Shown here: piece by piece, positions 37,126-45,843 of the stretch
How the letters are laid out: the number at the start of each line of letters is the position of its first letter
Position numbering within the stretch: position 1 is the first letter of the stretch
Origin: CAVZVZ01 sp963778895
Lineage (GTDB): Bacteria; Actinomycetota; Acidimicrobiia; Acidimicrobiales; Acidimicrobilacustridaceae
DNA length: 64,000 nucleotides
NCBI GenBank assembly: GCA_963778895.1
Contig: CAVZVZ010000005.1
Coordinates: 1,426,001-1,490,000 of the forward strand
Direction of reading: 5' to 3'
Translations under genes and position numbers: made by a program
The notes under the pieces: generated by a model
Database searches by the model: none
Told to the model about the DNA's origin: nothing
Seen by the model: only the letters and a program-made list of their open reading frames with translations

Positions 37126-37383
37126 CGGACCGGCGGCTCGCTCGCTTGGTAACCCTCGTGTCGCGCCCGACGGCGACGATCACGCAATCGCCGGAGGCGA
37201 CGGACCACGAGCGGGTCGTAGTCATACGCCTCGGGCGCTTCGAGCAGCTCGTTGAGGATCTGGTAGTAGCGGGTCGCCGAGAGCTCGAACTTCTCGCGGA
37301 TCGAGCGCCTCTTTGGGGCCCGCCTCGGCCCACCACGAGCGTTCGAAATCCAGAATCGCGCGGTCGCGGTCGGTCAATTCCAT
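37122..37383 (-). CDS. DUF3263 protein, frameshifted
   Basis: From ATG 37383: MELTDRDRAILDFERSWWAE, the family start. A shift near 37310 leads to IREKFELSATRYYQILNELLE, then APEAYDYDPLVVRRLRRLRD and a TGA at 37122-37124. About 87 aa. This small actinobacterial family looks like a helix-turn-helix DNA-binding protein; the role is unknown. It is coupled to the LytR_C gene, an arrangement I recall from other actinobacteria. Confidence 0.85.
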
Positions 37384-37468
37384 CCCGCCGATCCTTCCTT
37401 CCGCGGTAGGCAATTGCAAGGACCCACCCCTTGTGACGTGGGGCTCTGCACGCAGAAAGGCCCCTGGA

Positions 37469-38851
37469 TCAGATGCTTTCGGGGGCCAGGCGCCAGCAAC
37501 TCTTTCCCTCGCGCTTGGCCTCGTACAGCGCCCGATCGGCCATCTCGAGCAGATCCGGTGCCGCCGTGGACCCACCCGTCGCGAGCGCGATACCGATGCT
37601 CACCCCCACATGGACTACGCCCTCGCCGATGTCGATCGGCTCGGCCACCGCGGCAATGAGGCGATCGGCCAGAGCCGTCGCTTGCTCGGCATGATCGACG
37701 TCGACGCAGAGCACGGCGAACTCGTCGCCGCCGAGGCGAGCGACCAGGTCGGCCGCGCGAACCGCGATCAACATCCGGTTGGTCACGGTCTGCAGAACCA
37801 GATCGCCGGCCTTGTGCCCGTAGGTGTCGTTGACTGCCTTGAAGGCATCGAGGTCGAGATACAACACCGCCGCGGTCGCGTGTTGGCGGCGTTCGTCGGG
37901 CGGCGTGGCGCCGAGACGATCGAAGAACTGGGCGCGGTTCGCGACACCGGTGAGCGTGTCGTGCATTGCTGCGTGCAACAGCAGTTCCTCGGCGCGCCGC
38001 CGCTCGAAGGCCAACCGGGTGAGCCGCACCGCGCGAGCGAGCGACACCTGATGGCTGACCCACGGATCGCCGGGCACATCGCGCCAGATCCCGATGCACG
38101 CCGGCGACGTGCCATCCGGGCCGATCGTCACCGGCGCAATCCACAACGCGGCTTGACCTTCGGCGGCTGCCGCCACGCGAAGAGTCGTCGGCAAATCATC
38201 GAGGGTCGAGTAGACGACGACTGTTCCGCCCGTCGTCGCTTTCCTCCACACCTCGGTCGAGGCCTCGTCGACCCCTCCCACCAGCACGTCTGGCAGCCCG
38301 CCGGTCAGCCGCGTGCCGAACGAATCGCCGTCCCAGTCGTAGACCAGCGTGGCGCGGGCGTGGGTCAACTCGTGATCGAGTGAGGCGACGAGGAACTCGA
38401 GCACCTCGTCCAGCGGGCTGCTGGCCACCAAGGCTTCGAGCGCTCGGTCGAGGAATTGCTGGCCCGACATCGGCCGGGCACGAATGATGATCCCGCGAAC
38501 GATCGGGTCCTCGAGCATCGGTGCGCTGCCGACCTCGACATCGACGAACGAACCATCGGCGTGGATGAGCCGCATCGCAATGGGCACACCTTCGCCGGGC
38601 CGCTCGTCGAACTCCTCGAAGATCTGGGTCAGGGCCGCGGTGGCGATCTCGATGTCGTCGGGGTGCACGTACTCGAAGGCCGGTTCACCGAGAAGTTGAG
38701 CCGGGTCGTAACCGAGCATCGGTTCAGCCGCCGCGCTCACGAAGGTGAAGCGCACGTCGGCGTCGAGCACGCAATAGAAGTAGGGCGAGGTCTCGACGAT
38801 GGCCCGATACAGATCGCCGGCGCGCGTCGCATCGTCGAACGCGCTCGTCAC
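37469..38851 (-). CDS. PAS-GAF-GGDEF diguanylate cyclase
   Basis: 460-aa soluble signalling protein. A PAS domain spans ~10-128 (YFYCVLDADVRFTFVSAAAEPMLGY-like), a GAF-like region ~130-285, and the GGDEF domain ~290-455 has the intact active site RLGGDEFAVL (374-378) with DLDAFKAVNDTYGH before it. It should make cyclic di-GMP from two GTP under control of the sensory domains. No EAL domain is present. The start is GTG 38851. It is a single gene upstream of nothing on its strand; a tRNA lies divergently. Confidence 0.9.
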   Translation of the reverse strand: MTSAFDDATRAGDLYRAIVETSPYFYCVLDADVRFTFVSAAAEPMLGYDPAQLLGEPAFEYVHPDDIEIATAALTQIFEEFDERPGEGVPIAMRLIHADGSFVDVEVGSAPMLEDPIVRGIIIRARPMSGQQFLDRALEALVASSPLDEVLEFLVASLDHELTHARATLVYDWDGDSFGTRLTGGLPDVLVGGVDEASTEVWRKATTGGTVVVYSTLDDLPTTLRVAAAAEGQAALWIAPVTIGPDGTSPACIGIWRDVPGDPWVSHQVSLARAVRLTRLAFERRRAEELLLHAAMHDTLTGVANRAQFFDRLGATPPDERRQHATAAVLYLDLDAFKAVNDTYGHKAGDLVLQTVTNRMLIAVRAADLVARLGGDEFAVLCVDVDHAEQATALADRLIAAVAEPIDIGEGVVHVGVSIGIALATGGSTAAPDLLEMADRALYEAKREGKSCWRLAPESI

Positions 38852-39000
38852 GTGTGTACCGCTCGCGCTCCGACCACGGGCATAGCGTGTCAGGGCCGCG
38901 GACGGTGAGCAACGCGGCTGCGAGCGCGGGCGGACGTCCGTGACAGGCTCTGCCAGTCGTCATGGGCCAGTAGGTCGTTGGCCGTTACCCTGTTCCTCCC

Positions 39001-39074
39001 GCCCGAGTAGCTCAGTTGGCCAGAGCAGCTGTCTTGTAAACAGCAGGTCGTCGGTTCGAGTCCGACCTCGGGCT
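39001..39074 (+). tRNA. tRNA-Thr (TGT)
   Basis: Full cloverleaf: acceptor GCCCGAG (39001-39007) pairs with CTCGGGC (39067-39073), D-arm AGCTCAGTTGGCCAGAGC, anticodon loop CTTGTAA with anticodon TGT, T-arm GGTTCGAGTCC. The discriminator is T39074 and no CCA is encoded. Confidence 0.96.
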
Positions 39075-39101
39075 CTCGCCACGCCCATTAGCCTGACCTG
39101 C

Positions 39102-39521
39102 GTGTCAGATGAGGGGCAGGCCGTTGCGGTCGAACCGGGACTCTTTCGCGACGACGGAGACGGACCTCGGCTGATCGGCGCCCTGTGCTCGTCATGTGAC
39201 CGACGCTCGTTTCCCTATGGCGACACCTGTCCGTGGTGCGGGGCCGACTCGACTCGCGAGGTCTTGCTCGCCCCTACGGGCACGCTCTGGGCCTGGACTG
39301 CTGTCACCGCGCCGCCGCCCGGCTACTCGGGATCGGTGCCGTACGGCTTCGGTGTCGTACAGCTCGACGATGGCGTGCGCGTGATCACTCGGCTCACCGA
39401 ATCGGATCCCGATGCCATGTCGTTCGGTCAGCCGATGACGCTCGTGCTCGAGTTGGTCGACCACGACGAGAATGCCAACGACATCGTCACGTGGTCCTTC
39501 GAGCCGGCTGAAGCCCCATGA
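39102..39521 (+). CDS. DUF35 Zn-ribbon / OB-fold acyl-CoA-associated protein
   Basis: 139-aa protein from GTG 39102. The N-terminal zinc ribbon is CSSCDRRSFPYGDTCPWCG, followed by an OB-fold (GTLWAWTAVTAPPPGY, YGFGVVQLDDGVRVITRL). Such DUF35 proteins bind acyl-CoA and pair with thiolase-fold partners, as ChsH2 does with Ltp2 and ChsH1. The stop overlaps the thiolase start (ATGA), so subunit pairing with the next product is likely. Confidence 0.88.
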   Translation: MSDEGQAVAVEPGLFRDDGDGPRLIGALCSSCDRRSFPYGDTCPWCGADSTREVLLAPTGTLWAWTAVTAPPPGYSGSVPYGFGVVQLDDGVRVITRLTESDPDAMSFGQPMTLVLELVDHDENANDIVTWSFEPAEAP

Positions 39522-40652
39522 GCGACGTCACGATTGCGGGCGTAGGGCTGCATCCGTTCGGCCGGTTCGACGACCGAACGATCACCGACATGGGCGTGCA
39601 CGCGGTGCACGCTGCGTTGCAAGAGGCAGACGTGGTCGACCGACGCGGCATCCAAGCCACGTTCTGCGGCACCGCGTACGGCGGCGTGGCCGCCGCCCAC
39701 AAGGTGTTGGGTCGGCTCAGCATGACGGGCGGGCCGATCGTCGATGTCGAGGCGGGCTGCGCGAGCGGCGCGGCCGCGCTCGATGCTCGGTTCGGCCGCG
39801 ATCCGCGCTGGTCAGTACGACACCGTGTTGGTGTTCGGCATCGAGAAGATGCCGAAGGGCATCATCCGATCGTCGTTCTTCGAGCCTTGGCGCGAGCAAG
39901 CCGGCCTCGCCGCGACTCCCGCGTACTTCGCCTTGCGCGCTCAACGCCTGATGCGCGAGTCGGGCTTGACCAAGGACGACCTCGCGACCGTCGTCGTCAA
40001 GAATCGGGCCCACGGCGTGCACAACCCGAACGCGATGTTTCGCAAGGCCGTGACCGCCGAGGAAGTGCTCGGCTCACGCGTGGTGTGCGAGCCGTTGCAC
40101 CTGTGGATGTTGTGTTCGCCGAACGAAGGCGCGGCCGCGATCGTTCTGCGCCGGGACGGTCAGGCCGGCCACGTTCGCGTGCGCTCGACGATCTTGCGTT
40201 CCCATTTGCCCGGCAACGTGCTCGACGAGTCGACCCCGCTCAGCGGGCTCGTCGACGACGACGTGCCCTCGGCCAGCACGCTGGCCGCCGACGCGGCCTA
40301 CGAGGAGGCCGGCATCGGCGTCGAGGATCTCGATCTGGTCGAGTGCCAGGACACCGACGCCGCCCGCGAGCTGTTGGCCTACGAAGAGCTCCGGCTGTGC
40401 GGCCCCGGCGACGCCGGCAAACTGTTGGCCGACGGCGCGACCGCGCTCGGCGGTCGCCTACCGGTCAACGTGAGCGGCGGCCTGTTGTCGAAGGGTGAAC
40501 CGCTCGGCGCGTCCGCACTCGGGCAAGTGATCGAGCTCACCCACCAGCTGCGCGGCCGGGCCGGTCGACGACAGGTTGCCGACGCGAAGATCGGGTTGGC
40601 CCACACGGTGGGACGCGGCGCCAACGCCTCGGTGACGATCCTGTCGGTCTGA
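39518..40652 (+). CDS. Thiolase-family (lipid-transfer/SCP-x type) protein, frameshifted
   Basis: About 378 aa. The start is MSDVTIAGVGLHPFGRFDDR, and the nucleophile Cys is in VEAGCASGAAALD. A shift near 39790 joins to GSAAIRAGQYDTVLVFGIEKMP. The rest is intact: FALRAQRLMRESGLTKDDL, VVKNRAHGVHNPNAMF, NVSGGLLSKGEPLGASALGQ, and the final HTVGRGANASVTIL. This is the SCP-x/Ltp group, which does thiolytic or retro-aldol cleavage of branched acyl-CoA. Coupling to the DUF35 protein points to an aldolase-type pair. Confidence 0.87.
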
Positions 40653-41249
40653 CTACCCGACGGTCGGTGCTGTCGTCAGGCTGCTGCAGTCGTCGATCAC
40701 GCGACCGTCGACACCGTCGACCACCGCCGAAGTGCCGAATTGCTGATAGAGCCCGAGCGGCGGAAGCGACGTCATCGGCACGGTGAACGTGAGCTTGTTG
40801 CCGCTGATGGTCGGCTTGACCGGGACCGATGCCGATTGCTCGGACGTGGTCCACGTGATCACGTTGATGTCCCACGCACCGCCGTCCTTGGCGGTGGCCC
40901 GCATCTCGAAGGCAAGTGGCGAGTACGGCGTGCCTTGCGCCACGACGAACGTCGTGCCGGGAGTCTCGGTGATCGGGCCGACCGTGGTGAAGCTCACCGT
41001 CAGTTGATCATCGTCCGAAAGCACGGTCGACGCGGCGGTGAGATCGATGCCTTGTGGCTCGGTGCCGAGGCCAGTGGCCTTGGCGTCCGATGAGAGATCA
41101 CCCGATGGGTCCTGGCATTGGTCCCCGGTGGCCGAGGGCACCGTCGGCTGGTTGGCGTTGGCCGCATCGTCGGTCGAGTTCTTCGAAGAGCACGCCACCA
41201 GCGCGCACCCGAGCACGACGATCGACAACGCAGCGGCGAGGCGCTTCAA
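40653..41249 (-). CDS. Hypothetical secreted lipoprotein
   Basis: 198-aa protein with a lipoprotein signal MKRLAAALSIVVLGCALVAC, where Cys20 would be lipidated, then a polar linker and a beta-rich domain (DQLTVSFTTVGPITETPG, KLTFTVPMTSLP). No family is recognised. It probably sits on the outer face of the cytoplasmic membrane. Its stop abuts the thiolase stop on the other strand. Confidence 0.75.
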   Translation of the reverse strand: MKRLAAALSIVVLGCALVACSSKNSTDDAANANQPTVPSATGDQCQDPSGDLSSDAKATGLGTEPQGIDLTAASTVLSDDDQLTVSFTTVGPITETPGTTFVVAQGTPYSPLAFEMRATAKDGGAWDINVITWTTSEQSASVPVKPTISGNKLTFTVPMTSLPPLGLYQQFGTSAVVDGVDGRVIDDCSSLTTAPTVG

Positions 41250-41308
41250 CGGCAGGTCCCTAGAAACATCAGATCGACATCATGGCACCGCCCGCGCGCA
41301 CAGAGGCG

Positions 41309-42211
41309 TCAGCGGTGCGTCGTTCGGCGCCGGGCCACCTCGTAGCAGGCCAGCGCGCCGGCGGCGGCCACGTTGAGCGATGCCAGGTGACCGAGCAGCG
41401 GTATCGCGACCAGCTCGTCACATCGCTGGCGCACGAGCCTCGACAGTCCACGACCCTCGGCGCCGAGCACGAGACAGATCGGGCCATCGACCACGACATC
41501 GAGGTCGAACAACGAACGGTCTCCGCTGCCGTCCAGCCCGATCACGGGCACCGCCTGGTCACGCAGTTGGAGCAACGCACTGGGCAGACCCCCGACCACG
41601 CACATCGGCAGGTGCTCGATGGCGCCGGCCGCCGCCTTGGTGACCGTCGGCGTCACGTGAGTGGCCCGATGGCGAGGCAGGATCACGCCCGTCACCCCGG
41701 CGCATTCGGCCGAGCGCAGCAGCGCTCCGAGATTGCCCGGGTCCGTCACACCGTCGAGCGCGACGAGAAACGGCACGACGTCGCCTTTGGGCATGACCAG
41801 GTCGTCGAGATCGTGCTCCGGCAACGGCGCGGCGCGCGCGATGACGCCTTGGGGCGACTCGGTGTGCGCGTCGGCGAACAGCCGCTTACGACTTATCTCG
41901 CGAACGGGAGCTCCCGTATCCAGTGCGAGGTCGACGATGTCCTGCAACAACTCGACATCGTCCTGATCGGCCGCGACGAGTACCTCACGTACTCGACGGT
42001 TGCCGGCGACGAGCAGCTCGCGCACGGCCTGACGCCCCTCGACCTGATCGCCCCCGAGTCCTCGCGCCGGACCCGTGCGCCGGTTGGGACGACCCGGCGG
42101 GCCCGAGCGACGATCGGATGGTGCGGAGCGTCGGCCCTTGTCGCCGCGACCCTTGCTGGGCCCGCCCGGACCGGACCGACCCTTCGGTCCGCGTGACTTG
42201 CTCGGTGTCAT
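41309..42211 (-). CDS. rlmB: 23S rRNA 2'-O-methyltransferase RlmB (TrmH/SpoU family)
   Basis: 300 aa. A basic, disordered N-terminus of ~50 residues rich in Gly, Arg and Lys is followed by the SpoU substrate-binding domain (VEGRQAVRELLVAGNRRVREV) and the knotted SPOUT domain with LDGVTDPGNLGALLRSAECAG, LVLGAEGRGLSRLVRQRCDE and IPLLGHLASLNVAAAGAL. It methylates a guanosine ribose in 23S rRNA (G2251 in E. coli) using SAM. The start ATG 42211 overlaps the ispF stop (ATGA). Last gene of carD-ispD-ispF-rlmB. Confidence 0.92.
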   Translation of the reverse strand: MTPSKSRGPKGRSGPGGPSKGRGDKGRRSAPSDRRSGPPGRPNRRTGPARGLGGDQVEGRQAVRELLVAGNRRVREVLVAADQDDVELLQDIVDLALDTGAPVREISRKRLFADAHTESPQGVIARAAPLPEHDLDDLVMPKGDVVPFLVALDGVTDPGNLGALLRSAECAGVTGVILPRHRATHVTPTVTKAAAGAIEHLPMCVVGGLPSALLQLRDQAVPVIGLDGSGDRSLFDLDVVVDGPICLVLGAEGRGLSRLVRQRCDELVAIPLLGHLASLNVAAAGALACYEVARRRTTHR

Positions 42212-42681
42212 CGGGTCAGCACCGCTACGGCCAAGCCCAGGATGCCTTCACCTCGACCGATGGCACCGAGCTTCTCGGCCGAACTTCCCTTCACGGTGAC
42301 GGGTGCCGACACCACCTCGGTGAGCCGACTCTCGATCTCGACGCGGCGGGGCGCGACGCGCGGGCGCTCGCACACCAATGTGCAGTCGACGTTGCCGATC
42401 GCCCAACCCGCGGCTCTTACCCGACCAACGACATCGCGCAACAGCTCGATCGAGTCGGCTCCGGCGAACGCGGGATCGGTATCGGGAAACAGCTGGCCGA
42501 TGTCACCGAGGCCAGCCGCACCAAGGAGCGCATCGGCACAGGCGTGGGCGAGAACGTCGGCATCACTGTGGCCCTTCAAGCCGCGCTCACCCTCGAACTC
42601 GATGCCACCGAGGACGAGGACACGACCCGCGTCGTCGCTGAACGCGTGCACGTCGAAACCCTGACCGACCCGGACCTCCAT
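42208..42681 (-). CDS. ispF: 2-C-methyl-D-erythritol 2,4-cyclodiphosphate synthase
   Basis: 157-aa IspF of the MEP isoprenoid pathway, converting CDP-ME 2-phosphate to the cyclic diphosphate. Metal ligands are in GFDVHAF (Asp10, His12) and GHSDADVLAHA; the CDP-binding end ACADALLGAAGLGDIGQLFP is intact. It follows ispD by 11 bp. The frame is intact. Confidence 0.95.
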   Translation of the reverse strand: MEVRVGQGFDVHAFSDDAGRVLVLGGIEFEGERGLKGHSDADVLAHACADALLGAAGLGDIGQLFPDTDPAFAGADSIELLRDVVGRVRAAGWAIGNVDCTLVCERPRVAPRRVEIESRLTEVVSAPVTVKGSSAEKLGAIGRGEGILGLAVAVLTR

Positions 42682-42692
42682 GGCGTCGGACG

Positions 42693-43370
42693 CTACCTGT
42701 CCGACAACAGCTGAGCGGCGTACGCGAGGTCGGCCTCGTGGGTGATCTTGATGTTCTGCAGGTCGCCCAGCACGACCACCACTTTGCCGCCCAACGCCTC
42801 GACCAACGCGGCGTCGTCTGTCGCCCGCTCGCCGGACTGATGGGCGCGCCGAAGGGTGTCGGCTCGAAATGCTTGGGGCGTCTGCACGGCCCGGAGCTCG
42901 CCGCGTTCGAGCGTGGCGAGCACGACCCCGCTCTCGTCGACCTGCTTGATCGTGTCGACCGGTCGGATACCAGGAACCGCTCCGTCGGCGCCTTCGCGCA
43001 CGGTCATCACGACCTCGCCGAAGAGCCCGAACGTCGCAAGGGGCCGCGCCGCGTCGTGCACGACGATGATCTCGGCGGCATCGGGGACCGCGGCCAACCC
43101 GGCGCGTACGGAGTCGGACCGTTCCGGACCACCGACCACGACCGTGTCGACCGAGGGCTCGGGCTGTTCGGCGTAGGCGTCAGCGACCACGAGCACGACA
43201 CCGTTCGAAACGGAGCGAGCCGCGTCGATCGACCAGTCGAGGACGCGACGGTCACCCAGTTGTTCGTACTGCTTGGGCACGGTGCGGCCGAATCGGCTGC
43301 CAGTGCCCGCTGCGACGACGATCGTCCAGACCGACCCGCCGGCGTCGGTGTCGACCGCAGTGCGTGTCAG
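42693..43370 (-). CDS. ispD: 2-C-methyl-D-erythritol 4-phosphate cytidylyltransferase
   Basis: IspD forms CDP-methylerythritol from MEP and CTP. The essential N-terminal loop WTIVVAAGTGSRFGRTVPKQY lies upstream of the first in-frame GTG (43280), which would cut it in half. The frame is open through it, with no ATG, GTG or TTG. The only plausible start is CTG 43370, which overlaps the carD stop (CTGA); otherwise the start has been lost by an indel. Other motifs: IIVVHDAARPLATFGLF, VQTPQAFRADTLRRAH, TDDAALVEALGGKV. About 225 aa. Confidence 0.88.
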   Translation of the reverse strand: MTRTAVDTDAGGSVWTIVVAAGTGSRFGRTVPKQYEQLGDRRVLDWSIDAARSVSNGVVLVVADAYAEQPEPSVDTVVVGGPERSDSVRAGLAAVPDAAEIIVVHDAARPLATFGLFGEVVMTVREGADGAVPGIRPVDTIKQVDESGVVLATLERGELRAVQTPQAFRADTLRRAHQSGERATDDAALVEALGGKVVVVLGDLQNIKITHEADLAYAAQLLSDR

Positions 43371-43846
43371 CTGAGCGCCTCGTCGAGCTTCTTCTCGGCC
43401 TCTTCCTCGTTCACGTTGATCGCGAACGTGAGCTCCGAGACGAGGATCTGGCGGGCCTTGGCCAACATGCGCTTCTCGCCGGCGGAGAGGCCCTTGTCCT
43501 TCTCACGCAGCGAGAGATTCCGTACGACCTCGGCAACCTGGTAGATGTCGCCCGACTTGAGCTTCTCCACGTGATTCTTGAAGCGCCGCGACCAGTTGGT
43601 CGGCATACGGGCTTCCTTCTTGCGGAGCACGGCGAAGACCTCTTCGACCTCTTCGTCGTTGATGACCTCGCGCAACCCGACCTCGTCGGTGTTGTCGCTC
43701 GGGACCATCAGGGTCAGGTCGCCGTAAGCCAGCTTCAGTACGAGGTATTCACGTTCCTCACCGAAGGCGACCTTCTTCTCCCGCTTCTCGATGGTGGCGG
43801 CACCATGATGGGGATAGACGACCTTGTCACCTACGTCGAACGACAT
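43367..43846 (-). CDS. carD: RNA polymerase-binding transcription factor CarD
   Basis: 159-aa CarD. The N-terminal Tudor-like RNAP-interaction domain begins FDVGDKVVYPHHGAATIEKRE; the C-terminal helical DNA-binding domain includes NWSRRFKNHVEKLKSGDIYQVAEVVRNL with the Trp that wedges the open promoter complex. It stabilises open complexes at housekeeping and rRNA promoters and is essential in mycobacteria. It heads the isoprenoid genes, as often seen in actinobacteria. Confidence 0.95.
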   Translation of the reverse strand: MSFDVGDKVVYPHHGAATIEKREKKVAFGEEREYLVLKLAYGDLTLMVPSDNTDEVGLREVINDEEVEEVFAVLRKKEARMPTNWSRRFKNHVEKLKSGDIYQVAEVVRNLSLREKDKGLSAGEKRMLAKARQILVSELTFAINVNEEEAEKKLDEALS

Positions 43847-44005
43847 ACTGCTCCCAAGAAAGTAAGGACTGGAGTCCCACCAGGGTAGGGAGCAAAATCC
43901 GTTCCTACAAATAGCCCCCGCTTTCCATTGGTCGGTACGCCTCGCGGCGCACCTCCTGCCGTGACACGCGCCACCATCGAAGGCGATGCAAGTACGATCC
44001 CGGCC

Positions 44006-44665
44006 GTGGTGGATCGTGCCCTTCTCGCTGCCGTCGAACTGTTCCGCGGAATCTCGCCCGACGACCTCGACTCGCTGGTCGCAGCGAGTGACGAACGCTC
44101 GTTCAGCCGCGGCGATGTGGTCTTTCTGGAAGGTGACGAGCCCACCGAGCTGTTCGTGGTCGTGTCCGGACGCATCGCCATGGCGAACCGTTCGATCGAC
44201 GGACGCGAGTCGGTGATCGCCTTGATGGAAGCCGGCGATCTGTTCGGTGACATGCCGCTGTTCGACGGACTCGAACGCTCGGCCGATGCCAGGGTTCTCG
44301 AGCCGTCCAAGGTCGTGGCCATCCCGTACGCGCCGCTGCGGGAGCTCTACGAGACCCGGCCCGAGCTGTTGTGGAACGTGGTTCGGTTGTTGGCCCTGCG
44401 ACTGCGCAACACCGACGAAGCGCTCGCCGACTCGGTGTTCCTCGACGTCACCGGGCGCACCGCGAAACGTCTTCTGGAGTTAGCGGGTGACGCCGACGAG
44501 TTCTCCTTACCGGTCACGCAAGAGGAGCTGGCCGGCATGGTCGGCGCCTCGCGAGAACGTGTGAACAAAGCGATCGCCTCGTTCGTGAAGCTCGGCTGGA
44601 TCGAACAAGCCGAGCGCCGCTACCGCATCACCAATCGTGAAGAACTGACCAAACGCGCTCGCTAG
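44006..44665 (+). CDS. Crp/Fnr-family transcriptional regulator
   Basis: 219 aa from GTG 44006. Residues ~1-120 form a cyclic-nucleotide-binding fold (FRGISPDDLDSLVAASDERSF, GDVVFLEGDEPTELFVVVSGR, LMEAGDLFGDMPLF). The C-terminal winged helix is PVTQEELAGMVGASRERVNKAIASF. No Fe-S cysteines of the Fnr type are visible, so cAMP or another ligand is likely. It is divergent from carD with about 160 bp between, enough for both promoters. Confidence 0.9.
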   Translation: MVDRALLAAVELFRGISPDDLDSLVAASDERSFSRGDVVFLEGDEPTELFVVVSGRIAMANRSIDGRESVIALMEAGDLFGDMPLFDGLERSADARVLEPSKVVAIPYAPLRELYETRPELLWNVVRLLALRLRNTDEALADSVFLDVTGRTAKRLLELAGDADEFSLPVTQEELAGMVGASRERVNKAIASFVKLGWIEQAERRYRITNREELTKRAR

Positions 44666-45336
44666 AGCTTGGAACGGTCAGGCCGAGAGAAAGCGTGAGC
44701 ACGCGCGACCAGGCGTCGGCCGCATCGTCGGCGCGGTGCGCGGGACGGCTGGGATCGTGGACGAAGCCGTGTTCGGCGCCTTCGTAACGAACGACATCGA
44801 CACCAGCGGCCTCGAGCGCGTCGACGTCGGCCGATGGCGTCCACGGATCGTCGGTCCCGATGACGGCCATCGTCGGGCAGCGATCGGGCGAGGCAAGCGC
44901 GTCGAGCGGCTCGCCTTGCGTGGCGCTCCGCCAACGATCGGGCACGCGGATCATCCCGTAGAACGCGGCCGCTCTCCAGAACCGCCCGGTCCCCGCGGCC
45001 TTCAAGCGTGTACATGCCGCCCATGCAGAACCCGATGACGGACACCTCTTCGGCCCCGGTGGCGTCCGCCGCGGCGATCGCGTCGTCCATGACATCACGA
45101 TCGACGAGATCGCCGACGTGCTCGAGCCGCCACTCGATGTTCTGGTCGCGAGCGGCTGGCCACACATCGAAGGCGCACACGGCCCAGCCCTGCTCAGCCG
45201 ACAGGCGCGCGCACAGGTCGTCGAACAACGGCCGAATGCTGCCGATGTCGGGGATGACCACCAGGCCCCGGGCCGGCTGCTTGCCTTCCGGCCGAGCAAG
45301 CTCGGCCTCGGTCCCGCTGGCGAGGGTGATCCGCAC
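44628..45336 (-). CDS. Dienelactone-hydrolase family protein, frameshifted
   Basis: Alpha/beta hydrolase of the dienelactone hydrolase type, about 235 aa. From GTG 45336: MRITLASGTEAELARPEG, LVVIPDIGSIRPLFDDLC, and the nucleophile elbow IGFCMGGMYTLE (Cys). A shift near 45000 leads to AAAFYGMIRVPDRW, VIGTDDPWTPSADVDALEAAG with the Asp, and YEGAEHGFVHDPSR with the His. The C-terminus is unsure: this frame stops at 44628, inside the convergent crp gene, and a stop at 44678 in another frame gives a more typical end. The substrate is unknown. Confidence 0.82.
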
Positions 45337-45348
45337 GAACGACGCCGC

Positions 45349-45822
45349 TCAGCCGGTGAAGGTCGGGCGAGTCGACGCCGCGGGCGCGGCCGTCGTCGAA
45401 CTGGACGGCACGACGGCCGCGGTGACCACGAGCTCGACGTCGGCATATTGGAAGTCGGCCAGCGCGACGGGCTCCACGATGGTCGTTCCGCTCGGCTGGC
45501 CGGCGCAGTCCGCCGAGACGGTGAACGTGCCCGCGACTGGGATCGGGTCGATCGTGACCGTCCAGTTCCCGTCGGGGTCAGGATCGATCGTGTCGAACGC
45601 GACCGGGCCCTCACCGTCGGACTTCATCACGAGATAGGTCACCTGGCCGCCCTCGCACGTGTTTTGAACACCCGGCGCGTTGCCGATGGTGATCGCTTGC
45701 TCGGTCGTGGCCGGGTTCGGCGTCACCGCCAACTGCGACTGCACCGCCACTCCGGCGTCGGCCGAACCACTCAGCACCACTACCAATGCCGCAACCGCGA
45801 CCAAGGGCACGAAACGTTTCAT
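45349..45822 (-). CDS. Hypothetical secreted protein
   Basis: 157 aa with a clear Sec signal (MKRFVPLVAVAALVVVLSGSADAG), a single beta-sandwich-like domain (LAVTPNPATTEQAITIG, GTFTVSADCAGQPSGTTI) with two cysteines and a Ser/Thr/Ala-rich C-terminus. This resembles Ig-like secreted domains. No sorting signal is present. Function unknown. Confidence 0.7.
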   Translation of the reverse strand: MKRFVPLVAVAALVVVLSGSADAGVAVQSQLAVTPNPATTEQAITIGNAPGVQNTCEGGQVTYLVMKSDGEGPVAFDTIDPDPDGNWTVTIDPIPVAGTFTVSADCAGQPSGTTIVEPVALADFQYADVELVVTAAVVPSSSTTAAPAASTRPTFTG

Positions 45823-45843
45823 CAGAGATCCTCCCCGTTTGGA

